From Romanomermis culicivorax (taxonomy: Eukaryota > Nematoda > Enoplea > Mermithida > Mermithidae), in contig CAWUHX010000361.1 in assembly GCA_963922205.1 (NCBI GenBank), positions 62,001-126,000 on the forward strand: a DNA stretch of 64,000 nt. The letters run 5' to 3'. Positions 1 through 12,156 of the stretch are shown here, one piece after another (the first letter of the stretch is position 1; the number at the start of each line of letters is the position of its first letter). A program made the translations under genes and the position numbers. The notes below the pieces were generated by a model. It was not told the origin of the DNA. It ran no database searches and saw nothing but the letters and a program-made list of their open reading frames with translations.

Positions 1-456
1 TTTTTAAAGCACATATCTCTTTTATTAGAAACATAAATTTTAAGATTTAGGAAATGATGAAAGACAATAAAATTTTAAGATTTCGCCGCTTTTCGTTTAC
101 TTTTTTTTTCAACACATATCTGGCGCGTCCATTCAAAAGTTTCTCGTGTAATTAAAACCCTTTGATAACTAAATATTTGCTTTCCTATTTACGACTCCTC
201 ACGATACTCACAGTAAATATTCATACCATGTTCCGACCCTGTATATTTTTTCATTTGAAATGATAATTTTAAAAAGATGATCCGGAAAACGGTGTGCCTA
301 AAATGCTTGGAGTACGTCTGCTGTTCTGTGTTCTGTTTCAGTTTTGTTGGATTTAAAATGTATTTTGTTTTTGTTTTATTGGATTTAAAAATTCACACAA
401 CCGCAGTATGCATTCAGCCGTATTTCATTTTATATTTTATTTAATATTCTAAAAAA
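1..456. other. 3' flank of the minus-strand gene, no coding sequence seen
   Basis: AT-rich sequence without a convincing reading frame. On the minus strand an AATAAA (complement at 436-441) lies about 15 bases beyond the stop codon of the neighbouring minus-strand gene, so this stretch probably holds its 3' UTR and polyadenylation site. Confidence 0.45.
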
Positions 457-2429
457 TTAATTTAGAATACTACTCAAAAGATTGGATGTGGCTAAAATTT
501 CGCTGCTGTTAAATTTGCCTTGCTGGTCCGTATTTTGCACCGCCGCTCCATTTTTCAAATCCAAAGTTGACTTGAATATATAATTTAAAAGATCGGACAG
601 ACTTTTGAATTTTGGTACGTCCAAAATTTTTGACAAAATTTGCAGTTGAGTCGTTTGATTGACGGCGGGGGCTGCGACAGTGAAATGTGGGGTTGGTGGA
701 GTTGCGGAAAGGACGGTAGCAACCGTCGTCGATTTGCAAGATGCTTTACCGACAGGACAAGGCGTCGCGAAATTTTCGAAAATGTTTCCACGTGTCAAAT
801 TGTAAATTTTGTCGAATAAAGTGTCGAAAAATGAATATCCTTAAAATTTATCATTTGATAGATTGAAAAAAACAACAAAAAATTGACAAATCACAACTAT
901 CGTGCTTATAACTAAAGTTCTTTCATAAATGCCATGGTAAATTTGATCAGCCTGTAGACCGATTTTTTACTGTTACTCTGGCAACATTCCGGTAGCAAAA
1001 TAGAATTTCATCAACAACTGAAACCTCAAAACGTGTTTCATTTAATTGGGATGGTGTCAGCTCCTACGCTTTGCTCATAGTATGTTTTATCTGATCAAGA
1101 GTGAATAGTTCCGAAATTGATTGTCGCTCATTCTGTCAGTACGAGATGAAGTTCTTCTGGAAGCTTACATAAGTGAAGTTTCAAATTTATGTTTTTCTTG
1201 CTTATTCGCTCATCCAATCGCTTGATTTCACATTTTCACTGACGCAGAAACGGAAATTCGATCCATTGTGAAACTTTTCATTGAAGTTTTCAACTTCTGC
1301 CCATACGAAATACAAGACTGCAAAATGTGACTTTGTGACTGTTATTGTAACTACCAACTATGTTTTTACAGTTTTCTACGAAAAGCACAAAAATATTTCT
1401 AGCAAATTAACCAGAACAGTGTTCATTACGATGAATGCTTTTTTACAGTCGTTCGTTGACGCTGCGGCTAGAGTCAAATTAGAATTTTAACCTGACTCCG
1501 ATGTCTGGATACTTTGATTGATGAGTGAAAAATTCAAAGAATTGCTTTCCGTAGTTAACGCAATAAGCAGCATTTTACAGGTCCAACAAAACAGTAAATT
1601 ACATGCAGTTAACGTAACTCATTTTTGAACTATGTTGCTGATCGGCCAATTTGAAAAATTGACTATTGATTGCGAGACTTACCGGTCATGATAGTACCAT
1701 TCTCCGAACTGGCATTGGTCAAAAGTTGAGTGTCTTGCATCAGGCGACTAATATTGCGGTATCTGGTGGCGTTGGTCATAACCTGTAAGTCGCGCAGACC
1801 GTTCAAAAATTTTGTGCAGTTCATTCGGCCGCACGGATTCAGCAAAACGTCGACGACCTTGCGCGATTTTCCAATTCCGACCGTTGTCGCGGACGCTTGG
1901 TCAAGCAATTTCTCAGACGGTAAAAAGGACGCGAATAAAAGATCGAAAAACGTCGGCTGTATTCCTGTATATGAGAAAAACCTAACGTCCAAAAATTGAG
2001 CTCTTACACACGAAATAATGAAATAATTACCCATTTGATTTTCAGCAATTTTGAAACCATCTTTTATCTTGTAATTTTGCGACAAGGCTTTCAAAGCCAA
2101 TCTCGAATCATCCGGATTGGATAAAATTCTACCAAATTGTTTTAAATTTTGGAATATTTGGGTCAAATTGTCGCGCGTCAAATTTCTCAATTGTTCGTTA
2201 TTCGATTTCAGATTTTGTACGTCTTGGCTCAAAGAAGTTAAATTTTTGGTCAAATCCTGTTTATTTTTTTCTACGTTTTCAATTTTTTTGATTAATTCTG
2301 GTAAGCCGCTTAATTTAGTTAGAATCGTCGATGTTTGATTATTAATCCGAGTCAAATTACGTAAGAAACTTTCAGCATCTTTGATCAGACGACCGACAAA
2401 ATCGTTCAGCAGATTTCGAGCGACGACGT
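457..2429 (-). CDS. 3' exons of an unrecognised Asn-glycosylated extracellular protein
   Basis: Two minus-strand exons join in phase: 2429-1683 (acceptor TTTTTAAG, donor G|GTAAGT) and 839-457 (acceptor ATTTTAAG), ending in TAA. Together they give about 375 residues. At least ten N-x-S/T sequons, a Lys/Asn/Leu-rich stretch of coiled-coil character near the start (residues ~35-90) and a Cys pair (NPCGRMNC) suggest an extracellular or lumenal region. No transmembrane segment and no catalytic motif are visible. A 66-bp segment (about 1960-2036) begins with GTAATT and ends in ATACAG, so it may be a small intron that happens to keep frame. The first exon opens with a partial codon, so at least one more exon lies at higher coordinates; I could not place it. 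I do not recognise the family; the ectodomain of a multi-pass membrane protein is one possibility. Confidence 0.6.
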
Positions 2430-5278
2430 CTTAAAAATAATAATGTTAACTTGATTATTCTGATGATCATTCCTCACTGCTAACTACTACAAACCCAGAA
2501 CTACCTAAGAAAAAGTATTTTTAATTCAGAGTACATAAATATTACAGAAAACATATAGTCTGTTTTTTTCTGAAATGCTTCTGAATAATGAGATTAAAGA
2601 GCAAGTAATATTCCATGTTTTTCTACGATTTTCTGCTGAACTATATGTTATATCGGCCTGCAAATTTGTGAGCTTACTCAACTAATCTTCAGCGACTTTT
2701 TGAGTTCAAAAATTTTACTATAAGAGCTTTGTGTAGACGATTTTAACTATGGCATTGATTTTTGTCGTTTTTTAATCTGGAACCATTTTATAAAAAGAAA
2801 CAGAATACAGCAACTGAACAGCAGTTTTTCACAATTTTTCGTTCTGAATAGCCAAATACTTCAAAATGGAGTATAGAGTTCTTCAATGAATACCCCTATA
2901 TGAATTGTAGGTTGTGGAGTTTTCATTTCAATATCCGAACACTTCTGATTACACAATTTTTATGCGATGAAAACTTACATTCAAACAGTGACTTACTATG
3001 TGAATGAGTACTGCCTATAGTATGCGGCAAATGTAAGTAGCGAATTCTAATTTGAGAAACTATAGTCTGTTTTCTATAAAATGTTTGTAGTCAAACATTA
3101 AAATCATCCACACGAAACTTTTACTATAGAATTTTGACTGGAAAAATTGTTAAGAGTTGATTGAGTTGGCTTGCGAATTTGCGGCTCTACGTGTGCTTTA
3201 GCAGAGACTAATTATAAAAAAATAATAGCACTCACTGAAATTGTTACAGTAACTTCGTGCAAATCAAGAAATAATCTGTGGATGAGGTTTCTCAAGTGTT
3301 TACTATGTACGAAAAAGTATTTGCTATCAGACTACTTCGTATTTGGTATCATGCAAATTTACCTGTCTGGCTTTCACCGATAGTAAATGGAATAGAAATA
3401 AGCAGTAAAAAAATCGGTAACATTTTCCCGTACGTGATATTTTTGTTCAACCGTAACAAACTCGCTCTTTAGAATGGAATCGAATGATTTTCCGAAAATG
3501 TTATTGACCCATAATTAAAACTACCATTTCGTCCAATTGATCAGAATTTCCACCGGAATTTTGAAGGAGATCCGGTGTGTGATGGAAAAAGCGTAAAAAA
3601 TTGATTGAACTAGTTCCAAATAGCCGTGAAAATTTTGTCAAAATATAAATAGATTTTTCTTTTTTTTGTGATATTCCTATGAAAAATGAGTGTGGCTAAT
3701 TGACACAACTGAAAACAGAAATGAGGAAAGTTTTACTATAGATAAGGATAAAATAAACAAAGACAGTGCAATGCCGGGAACATTGCTCTGGTTGTGCATA
3801 ATAAGAATGCTTCCTTAGAAAACTCATTGAATCCGTAATCGTAACAACAGGACACACAATGGGTAGTACGAGAAATGTCACTCCAATCTATCTCCCTAGT
3901 TGCAATCTTTACACCGTAGTCAATAACGGTAAGCAAACCTCCATTTTCCTTGATAACATTTACACTAAAATTGGTATAAATAAAATAATGGTGGAGTGGA
4001 CAGATTTTTGCGAAACTTGCAATTATGTCCACAGGATTGAGATTCAATATTTGATACTTTGTGAAAAACACGCAGTTGGGAGGATTGTGGAAGTTAGTCA
4101 TATCAAGTTAGTCATATCTAACTGAATTTGTTCCATTACTGTGTCCGCTGTCCTTATAAAGCATGGCCATGTTTCTTTGTTTAGCAAATTATCCGAATTT
4201 GTTTTAAATGTCTCGGAATAGATGCACACATGTGTGGCGTACAAAATCTGGGGAAGGTCAAAAACAACAATTCGGAAATTTTTGAAGGAAAGTTACATTA
4301 GGAGAAACACGTTTTCTTATATTTCCAAGCATGCTAATTTCATCGGAAGATGGTATAACGACTCAATATTAGTTTATCGAAAAATATGCCATTTTTAACT
4401 GTTTTTCTCTCGATTTTACCTGATAATCTTTCAAAAAAGTTGATGGTATCAAAGACGAGCTTCTGTTGAGATAAGCAGAAACCCTTCCACAAGAAGAAAA
4501 TGCATGATTATTACCATTATTTAATGTGCGGGCAATCGAATGAATTGTGAATTCAACATTCACATTTTGAAACATTGGTCAAGTCCTTTGAAAGACAGCA
4601 TTGACTAGACTACGAATGTAGTCATTCAGGCGTAGTTTTTGAGATCAGTTGCGTATGGGTACTGTTGAGGGTACGGCTGCCATTGCAACACAAAAACCTA
4701 AATTTTGAAATAAAACACATTTTCTAGGCATAAAGGCCCATAGCGACTTATTCGATGATCACTTACCTTGTACGTCTTACCACAAATTTACAATGCACAG
4801 TGAAAGTTCAAAACAGTTTGTGAAAATCGGACTGTTTCTGATTGTCCCCAAATATCTTATGGAATTCAGGCTTTGTATTGTTATGAACGAAAAGTACCGA
4901 AGACGGGGAACTCAAAGATTTTGATCGCATGGGATCAACTGTAATCAAATCCATTATTTGTCCATCTTTATTTAAATTTTAGTGTGAATATCATGGATTT
5001 TAGTGTAAATATCATCGATAAACATGTTCGGTGTAAGATTATTCAGTTCATGACGGCCTATAGAAGAACATACTAAGCATCACCCTGATTCTTGCAGGAA
5101 AACGGAACTTTTGCGGCATCAATGGAACTTTTGCTGCACCCATGTCAAAAAATGATTGCTTTTTCCTTTCGCCATTTCTTATCAGTGACCTAAACCCATT
5201 TATTGATTTTTTACTATAATAGAATTTTTTACCGTTGAATTTGAATTATCGGCATTGGCTCGTGCTACTATTAGCAGC
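2430..5278. other. Intergenic or intronic AT-rich DNA
   Basis: No exon is convincing here. Overlapping frames on both strands around 3736-4125 have no family resemblance. A minus-strand frame at 4369-4575 ends in a good donor (CAG|GTAAAA), but its phase does not fit the next minus-strand exon directly. Upstream exons of the minus-strand gene and the promoter of the EndoU gene should lie in this stretch. Confidence 0.4.
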
Positions 5279-8046
5279 ATGCCCTATTGCATTTCTAAAA
5301 CTTTGTTCATTATCTCATGGCCATTTCTAATTTTTGTTCAAAATCAAATGCCACCGAAAGACGATGTCGGTGAAACTATCAAACAATTGTATATAATGGA
5401 TCCAGATAGAGCTAATCCTAAAGATATCGTCGTGAATTATCAACAGTATTCTAACTCGCCGCGGAAAGTTGACCCATCAAAAGAAAAGTAAGATAAAATG
5501 TTGGAAATGATATGTGAAGACAGCAAAATACAATAATCAATGAAGCAAATGAGCTAAAAGGGAATATACATATAGTATTTTGCAAAAAGTTCACTTTTGT
5601 GATAGAGTTAAAGCGTAAGTGATACTGGAAATTTGATTCCTGGGTTTAATGTCATTCATTTTTATCAGATAAAAGTTATTTAGCAGAGAGGAAGTATTTT
5701 ATAGAGGCTTTTGAAGTTCATTATTTCGGAATGATAGATGCAAGGTCCAATACGAAAAAATAGTACCCTCGTTGGTGTAATCAAGGGGAAAAATTTTTTG
5801 GCAAAGAAATAAACGGACAATTATTTTCCTCAATAACATGGTTAGATCGACATAATTTCTCGAGTAGTGCGTTCACGTAGTTGTTCTATCATAACCAACA
5901 ATAGACAAACATGACTTTGTTCTTATGATTTTGGCCCCATCGTTGCCACGAAAAAATTATTACTTTTTACCAAAGTAAAACAGTTTTTCACTTGTTGAAA
6001 ATACTTGTCCAATGAAACTACTTTTCTGGTTGTCGCTGCATCTGCCATTTCAAAGTAAATAAACTATAGATATGATTTTCGATTCATTTTGCGCAATATT
6101 TTTATAACTTGCATTCTGAGAGAAATAAGCAAATCTGGCGATCGTGAATGCTAAAAGAAATTGATATCCCAAAACAAACTACATAAGGCCCCTTTTTATA
6201 AGTTCGTAAAAAATATTCTCACAAAAAATATTGAGGATATCTACTTTTATATTGCTTTTTATCATTATCTACCAACATAATCTGTAATTTAGGATTATTC
6301 TGGCTTAAGTAGTGATTTTGTTTCGAATTCGGTCGCAGTTCATTTGAAAATTATGTGTCAAGTTTTGTTGCAACTGTAGAGTTTATCACTAGACATCCAG
6401 CTTTCAATAGAGTTCTTCTTCCATAGACTCTGCAAAATATTTGCTCCGCAGATAGCAAAATAATTTTACGATGACTTTTATTAGGTTCTTCAAATTCGTC
6501 AATAAATCTCTGATCAACGCCCCTGTGTACAAGAAATTTTCAGTTTTATTCGACAATTACGAACTTAACACAGGTCGGAGGGAAGTGGAAAATGCTCAAG
6601 AAACGAAAGAAATCGACGATTTTTTAGCATACGTTTATAATAGCACCGTTTTTAAGAAAACGTTCGATTTTCTAAAGATGAGGAGTATGAGGCTTAATTT
6701 TTTATTATAATTATTTTTTATAAAATGCTCGTAAATCAAAAAGTGATCGTAGATAAAACCATCCTCAAATCGCTAGGCTTTTGATACAATATTTTCCGCT
6801 CAAATGTTTGTTAAAGGTCAGCTGAGTGTGCTTTCAAATTTTCAGTCCTATACGACTACTTTAGCAGGAAATTGTAAAAATGAGGAAATAGTTCATGCTT
6901 TCCAATTTTATTATTTCCAAAATTCATAGTTTAGACATATGTAAGCACATAGTCCGCAGACTTTATTGGAACTAGTGAGCACGTTGTTGATTAGAAATAA
7001 TGGAGATTTAATCAAATTTTCTATAAATTAATCGTCATCAGCAGTTCATGTTTCACAATTCAGAAAAAAACAAACAAAAATCAGTAATGCCATACAAAAA
7101 ACTAGATTTTTCACACAAAAAAATTGTAGAGGTTTGCTGTGTTGTCCGCAAATTCCCAGTCCTATGTAACATATGGTTAGCAGAAACTGCATAGTATGAA
7201 ATGAGGCCTGCTTTTCACCTTATTTTTTCAGAAGCGTTCCAAAAAAAACTGACAATAGTATTTCTATTGGTTTCAAAAGAACAACATTTATTTCTACAAA
7301 AGTTCCTCGTTTTCTAATTTCAAATTCTTCATTCTCATTTTTAGGGCAAGAAAACGCTACCAATATTCAAAATTTTAGAAGCTTTTTTCGACAACTTTGG
7401 TTCGGGTATTATTCTAGGAGGAGTGGCATTTTGGATACGAGCGGTTTCGAGCACGTTTTCGTAGGTGAAATTTCGAAGAGTCAAAATGCAACGACCGCCG
7501 AAATCGGAGGTTTGCATAATTGGTTCCGATTCTATCATTTGGAACAATCCGGCGCAGCAGACTACTCCGGATTTGTGGTTAGACGTAGGGTAAGGATCAG
7601 AGAAAAGCCGATGGAACAGAGAGTTTAGAATAAGAATATCATCATGGGAATCTCTTCTTTCGGGCGATTTTATAGCAGAATATGCAAAAAACGGAGTGAA
7701 TTGATTCCATCATTGCATCAGAGAGGAAAAGGCTAGGCCTAAAATTTGATATTCAAAGAACAATGTGAAGTTTTTCATTTACTAAGCTTGATTACAGAAT
7801 CTCTTTGCGATGATCCAATTCGAATGGCAAAATGTCTGGAAACCCAGTGGCAGCTTCATCATCGGTTCAAGCCCAGTTTTCGACCTTTGCGCCTACACTA
7901 TTTGCTTCCTGATGAAACCGGGGTTCAAAAGCTGCCAGTTTGATTTGGACGGTTGTATGGTGTCGGTGACCAGTCACAAACTTGTCCAAAATCGACGAAC
8001 GTTTGTTGGATCTGCCTATCCTTCACCTGGACCTGCTTGCCGTTGA
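5279..8046 (+). CDS. EndoU (XendoU-type) poly(U)-specific endoribonuclease
   Basis: Four exons join without phase conflict: 5279-5487, 6485-6684, 7345-7589 and 7798-8046, giving about 300 residues. EndoU enzymes cut RNA at uridines in a Mn-dependent reaction that leaves 2',3'-cyclic phosphates. Family blocks appear in order: an N-terminal QLYIMDPDRANP helix, NAPVYKKFSVLFDNY, FRQLWFGYYSR, TSGFEHVFVGE with the first catalytic His (~173), GGLHNWFRFY with the second (~194), FEWQNVWKPSGSFIIGSSP with the catalytic Lys (~233), and a C-terminal VGSAYPSPG. The first ATG is followed by a hydrophobic run (LFIISWPFLIFV), which looks like a signal peptide, so secretion is likely. This ATG was preferred to an upstream TTG. 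A second in-phase donor after 7622 would add 11 residues between the second His and the Lys and brings the spacing closer to XendoU; splicing there is uncertain. All three catalytic residues are present, so the enzyme should be active. Confidence 0.9.
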
Positions 8047-8463
8047 CTTTTTTGTCGTATATTTTGCCAAAACTGTATTAGCATTGAAGCAATGATAGAA
8101 ACTGTATGTAAGGCCTCGAAAATGTATGTGTTTTTGACTGATACTTTGAATTGCATGAAAGGTTAGTTGTAACTTTTTTCAAGTTTGACGCGCACAAGTA
8201 TTCTTTTACTGTATTAGTCATCAAAAATTGGCTGTCCGTCCAGAATTTATCAGTCAGGAATCAGGATCAGTGTTTTTCTTGTGCGAAAACATGGTTCTTG
8301 ACACAACAAAATTTGGAATGGCACAAAAAGTTTTAGGCGTTTGTGCCAATCGACACGACACTTTTGGCTGATCAAACATTAAATTTCCTTGATTTTTAGA
8401 CATTTTAAGGACTGAAAACGCAAGAAATTTTTGGCGCTTCGCGCCGAATCAATGAATATATGA

Positions 8464-9173
8464 GGTAAAGTGGGGCGACTTTGATCAGGGGCGACTTTGA
8501 TCAGAGTATGGCATTTGATAACTATTTGAGATCAGCAGGTCATTTTTGCTTGCTGTGAGGTTGTCTCATACCACCTGTAACTTGTAAGACCTCCGACCAG
8601 TTGGGGGGGGGGGGGGGTAGGAAAAAGTCGAATTTTTTCCCAAAAAAGGCCAAAGAACATACACTTTTTTGGAAATTTTTAAATTTTTTCCAAACTGGGG
8701 GGGGGGGGGGGTTGGGGGCATACCTGTAAGACCTCCGACCAGTTGGGGGGGGGGGTAAATCCGAAATTTGGGGGGGGGGGGGGGGGTAGGAAAAAGTCGA
8801 AATTTTTCCCAAAAAACATACACTTTTTTGAAAATTTTTTTAATTTTTTCCAAACTGGGGGGGGGAAATGATTTTGGGTACAGGGTTGGCCAAGTTGGGG
8901 GGGGGGGTCCCCCCCAAGTACAGGTATGTCTCATACCTGTAAGACCTCCGACCAGTTGGGGGGGGGGGGGGGGGGGTAGAAAAAAGTCGAAATTTTTCCC
9001 AGAAAAGGTAAAAAAACATACACTTTTTTGAAAATTTTTTTAATTTTTTCCTTACCTCCCCCAGGTACAGGTATGGGTTGTCTACGTGCAAAAATGACCT
9101 GCTGATCTCAAATAGTTATCAAATGCCATACTCTGATCAAAGTCGCCCCTGATCAAAGTCACCCCACTTTACC
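8464..9173. mobile_element. Palindromic MITE (GGTAAAGTGGGG ends), split by another MITE
   Basis: The left arm at 8464-8550 and right arm at ~9086-9173 are near-perfect reverse complements of about 88 bp, beginning GGTAAAGTGGGGCGACTTTG. Without the inner insertion the element would be about 190 bp and almost wholly self-complementary. The homologous locus near 33847 lacks it, which supports a real insertion. The target duplication is not clear. Confidence 0.75.
8567..9075. mobile_element. CATACCTGTA-family MITE, expanded composite copy
   Basis: Ends CATACC...TACAGGTATG are flanked by an exact 8-bp target duplication, GGTTGTCT (8559-8566 and 9076-9083). Inside, a unit with CTCCGACCAGTT, long G runs and a TTTTTCCAAA segment is repeated about three times, so this copy is roughly twice the length of the simple ~222-bp members. 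An 8-bp duplication points to the hAT superfamily. No coding capacity. Confidence 0.85.
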
Positions 9174-10565
9174 TTAATAATATTTCCTACTCGTATATTT
9201 CACCCGAACGCTAACGATTTCTCTTCGAACAATGTACTAGTATTGTTGCAGCAAAGTTTATAAGCTGTCAATGACTGATGAATGAAAATAAATTCTGAAC
9301 AGTCTCTGTTCATTCAGTCAGTAGATTCGGACTTAAATCTGAAATTCTCACTTTTTGTGTTTGATTGTTCAAAATAGAAAAATCGATATCATTGGTGCAA
9401 TCTTTGAACCGAAAATTCGCTCAATTTTCTACTTTATTTCCTCTAATCTTTATGTTGTTGTTAAATATATGAGATATTCTGAGTCGAAAATTGAATCAAA
9501 TTGATCATCAATTCTAGAGCCTAAATTTTCGGCAGTGGCTAAACAGCCGTGCGGCTACTTAGCCAAAACATATATTTTTGGCTAAACAGCCGTGCGGCTA
9601 TTCAGCCAAGTTCGCTACACAGCCATGCGGGTACATAGCCATACTGGCTAAACAGCCCCGCGGCTGTTTAGCCAAACAATACCTTCTTGGCTAAACAGCC
9701 ACGCCGCTGTGGAGCTAAAATATACCTTTTTGGCTAAACAGCCGCGCGGCTGCGACGAGTATTGGTACTTGTGCAGTTTAGGGGATATACGGAATTTTTT
9801 TCCAAAATTTTTCAAAATTTGCACATTTCCGACTAAAATGATGATGCTGATAACGAATATGTCAATAGTTTTCCATAAAATCAAATATCTTGACCAGAAA
9901 CAGGGTGTCCAATGATTTTCTTTTCCTAAATTGCATATTTGTGATCATGTTAAGCCCTATTCAGTAGTAAAAAATCCTAGGATTTTTGTCGGCAACATTC
10001 GGCGACTCTATGGAATGAATAGGCAATTTGCAGAAAGCTCGATTCAGAAGTGAAAAAATTCCTAAGATTTTTGTCGCCGACAATCGGCAACGGTGCTTCT
10101 GAATTGGGCTGTATGAGTAAACTGATGATGCTGATCATGAATATGTCAGTAGCTTACCGTGCTAAAACATTTGCTCATTTTTATGAACCTATAGTATTTG
10201 TAAAAAGCATCAGTTTACACTTTATTCAATTACAATAGTCAATAATTCACTCCCAGTGAGTGCAGTGTGTATTATTTGGCCGCTTCTGTTGATCTATTGT
10301 GTGACATCATTCAAGTTTCGTCGACTTACCAAATTCCAAGGGAAAAAACCGATTTTGTCATAATTCGTAAGAAATGCAGATTTGGGAAGATATGCTACAC
10401 CTACACAATAAGCTACAGGCTGATAAAAATGCAAATCACATGGTCAATAAAATCGATAGAATAGAAACCTACTGACATATTCGTGATCAGCATCATCGAT
10501 TTACCCGTAACATAATCACAAATATGTAAATATGGAAAAAAATTGTCATAGCACACTCTGTTTTC

Positions 10566-12156
10566 TAGGGATGGGCCGGATCGACTTTTTTGGCGACATC
10601 GGATCCGGATCTTGAAAAATTTGGTTCAGCGGATCCGGATCGGATCCGGATCCAAAAAAATTTGGTTCAGCGGATCCGGATCCGGATCTTGAGGAACAGA
10701 TCCGAGCGGATCCGGATCGAATCCGGATCTTTCAATAAGTATATGTACTATGTCTAATTTGTCTGAAATTGGGTTGTATGAATTTATATTCATTGGTGTC
10801 AATAGATTAATAGATTATTAATGATTGAGGTGTTCGTTTATTGAGATAGCTAACATGTACTAATTACTAATTAGTAATTTTTATTCATTAAATTGTATTC
10901 ATGCTTAGATTAATATTGGTTTCATCAGAAAGGAAATAAATAGAAATGGAAAGTTTTTCCAGAAATTATGGATTCAAGTTCTTCTTTAACTAGCAGAGTG
11001 TGGGACTACTTCAGAGTGTCTCCAGATGATGAAGAAAGGGCAAAGGGCAATAAATGCAGAATACAGTTATCCAGAAAAGGTTGTGCTACTGGATGTCAGA
11101 GAAAATATTTGGAGAGGAAACATATGGCAATATACGAGTATAAGTAGTTTGCGGCTAAATAAAAAGAAGATAATGAAAATAGAAGTAATTGTGGAACAGA
11201 TTGCTACCAGTATAGAAATGTTAAAGAATTAATTTTTGTGTTTTCTTTGAAGATAGCCAAAAAAATGAACCTAGCAACTCAAAAACCAAATTAGAGCATG
11301 AACTTAAATCTCAAACGTCTCTGGAATTGCTTCATGCAGAAAGTAAACTTAAATTAGCACCAGCGAAAAGTGTCCCCTATGAACAGCTATTCAGTGTCCT
11401 GGTCAAAATTATGATCTTACCAAAAATCGTTTGAAGGGTGATACTGTTGAAAAATTACTGTTTCTCAAGTATAATTTTGCTACCATTGCAGTGTTTTTTT
11501 TTGTACAAGCCTATTTGTACCTGTACAAAGATCGGCCAAAAAGTCTTTGTATGAAGAAAATTTTTTTTATACACTGAAAAAACCATGATCTAGCACTCGA
11601 TTTCCCGTCCTTCATAATCATCTTACAAATTAAGAAAATATACTCATAACTTTCATAAATCTGAAAAACTTCGAGTTAAACCTGAAATTTCTGAAAATTA
11701 GTTCCACGATGCTTCTCAATTCAAACTCGGCTTCATGTTTAAAATTACAGTTGCAAAAATGTTGGAAAAATAGATTTTGACGTTCTGAAATGGACTAAAA
11801 TTCGCCTTTTCCATACAGGAAGACCACCAACATTTTTTCCTTTACTGGAAATTTTTTCTCCAGAGAGCACGATTTGTAGAAAAATAGTATTGCAACGAAT
11901 TATAAAATCCGGCGCGAAGCGCTGGAAAATTTTTCGTGTTTTCTAATACTGTAAAATTTTATGTGAATAATAATAAATAAAAATCCAATTATGACCGGAT
12001 CTTAATCATTGACAACAGCGGATCCGGATCTTAAAAAATTCGGTTCAGCGGATCCGGATCGGACCCGGATCCAAAAAAATCTGCTTTAGCGGATCCGGAT
12101 CCTAAAATTTAGGCGGATATCCGCGGATCCGGATCCGGATACCCGGCCCATCCCTA
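10566..12156 (+). mobile_element. BED-hAT element, copy A (internally deleted)
   Basis: Terminal inverted repeats start TAGGGATGGGCCGGAT. Flanks CTGTTTTC (10558-10565) and CCGTTTTC (12157-12164) are an 8-bp duplication with one mismatch. Both subterminal regions are arrays of CGGATCCGGATC. Inside are a BED-finger frame and a C-terminal hAT dimerisation fragment but no catalytic core. It sits within the right arm of the foldback element. Copies at 13894-15522 and 25654-27119 are closely related; this one is the most decayed. Confidence 0.9.
10968..11147 (+). pseudogene. BED zinc-finger frame of copy A with lost zinc ligands
   Basis: A 59-codon frame aligned with the BED frames of the two sister copies (SSLTSRVWDYF start). 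The first zinc Cys codon TGC is GGC and the first zinc His codon CAT is TAT, so the finger cannot fold normally. Only the N-terminal exon of a transposase is represented. Confidence 0.7.

Noticed and set aside
3736..4125. Overlapping 121- and 88-residue frames on opposite strands
   Set aside because: Neither has a family resemblance or convincing splice sites; chance frames in AT-rich DNA.
5255..5278. Upstream TTG start for EndoU
   Set aside because: The first ATG at 5279 is directly followed by a signal-peptide-like stretch, and the bases before it (ATTAGCAG) could be a splice acceptor, so the upstream codons are probably not coding.
8540..9091. Proline- and glycine-rich frames on both strands
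   Set aside because: They are translations of G/C homopolymer runs inside a MITE with clear target duplications, so they are not genes. The same applies to frames at 29130-29453 and 35920-36443.
9538..9760. Regularly repeated GGCTAAACAGCC palindromes that recall a CRISPR array
   Set aside because: Spacing and units are irregular, the array is mirrored at 12300-12464, it forms the arm of a transposon with a 9-bp target duplication, and the genome is eukaryotic.
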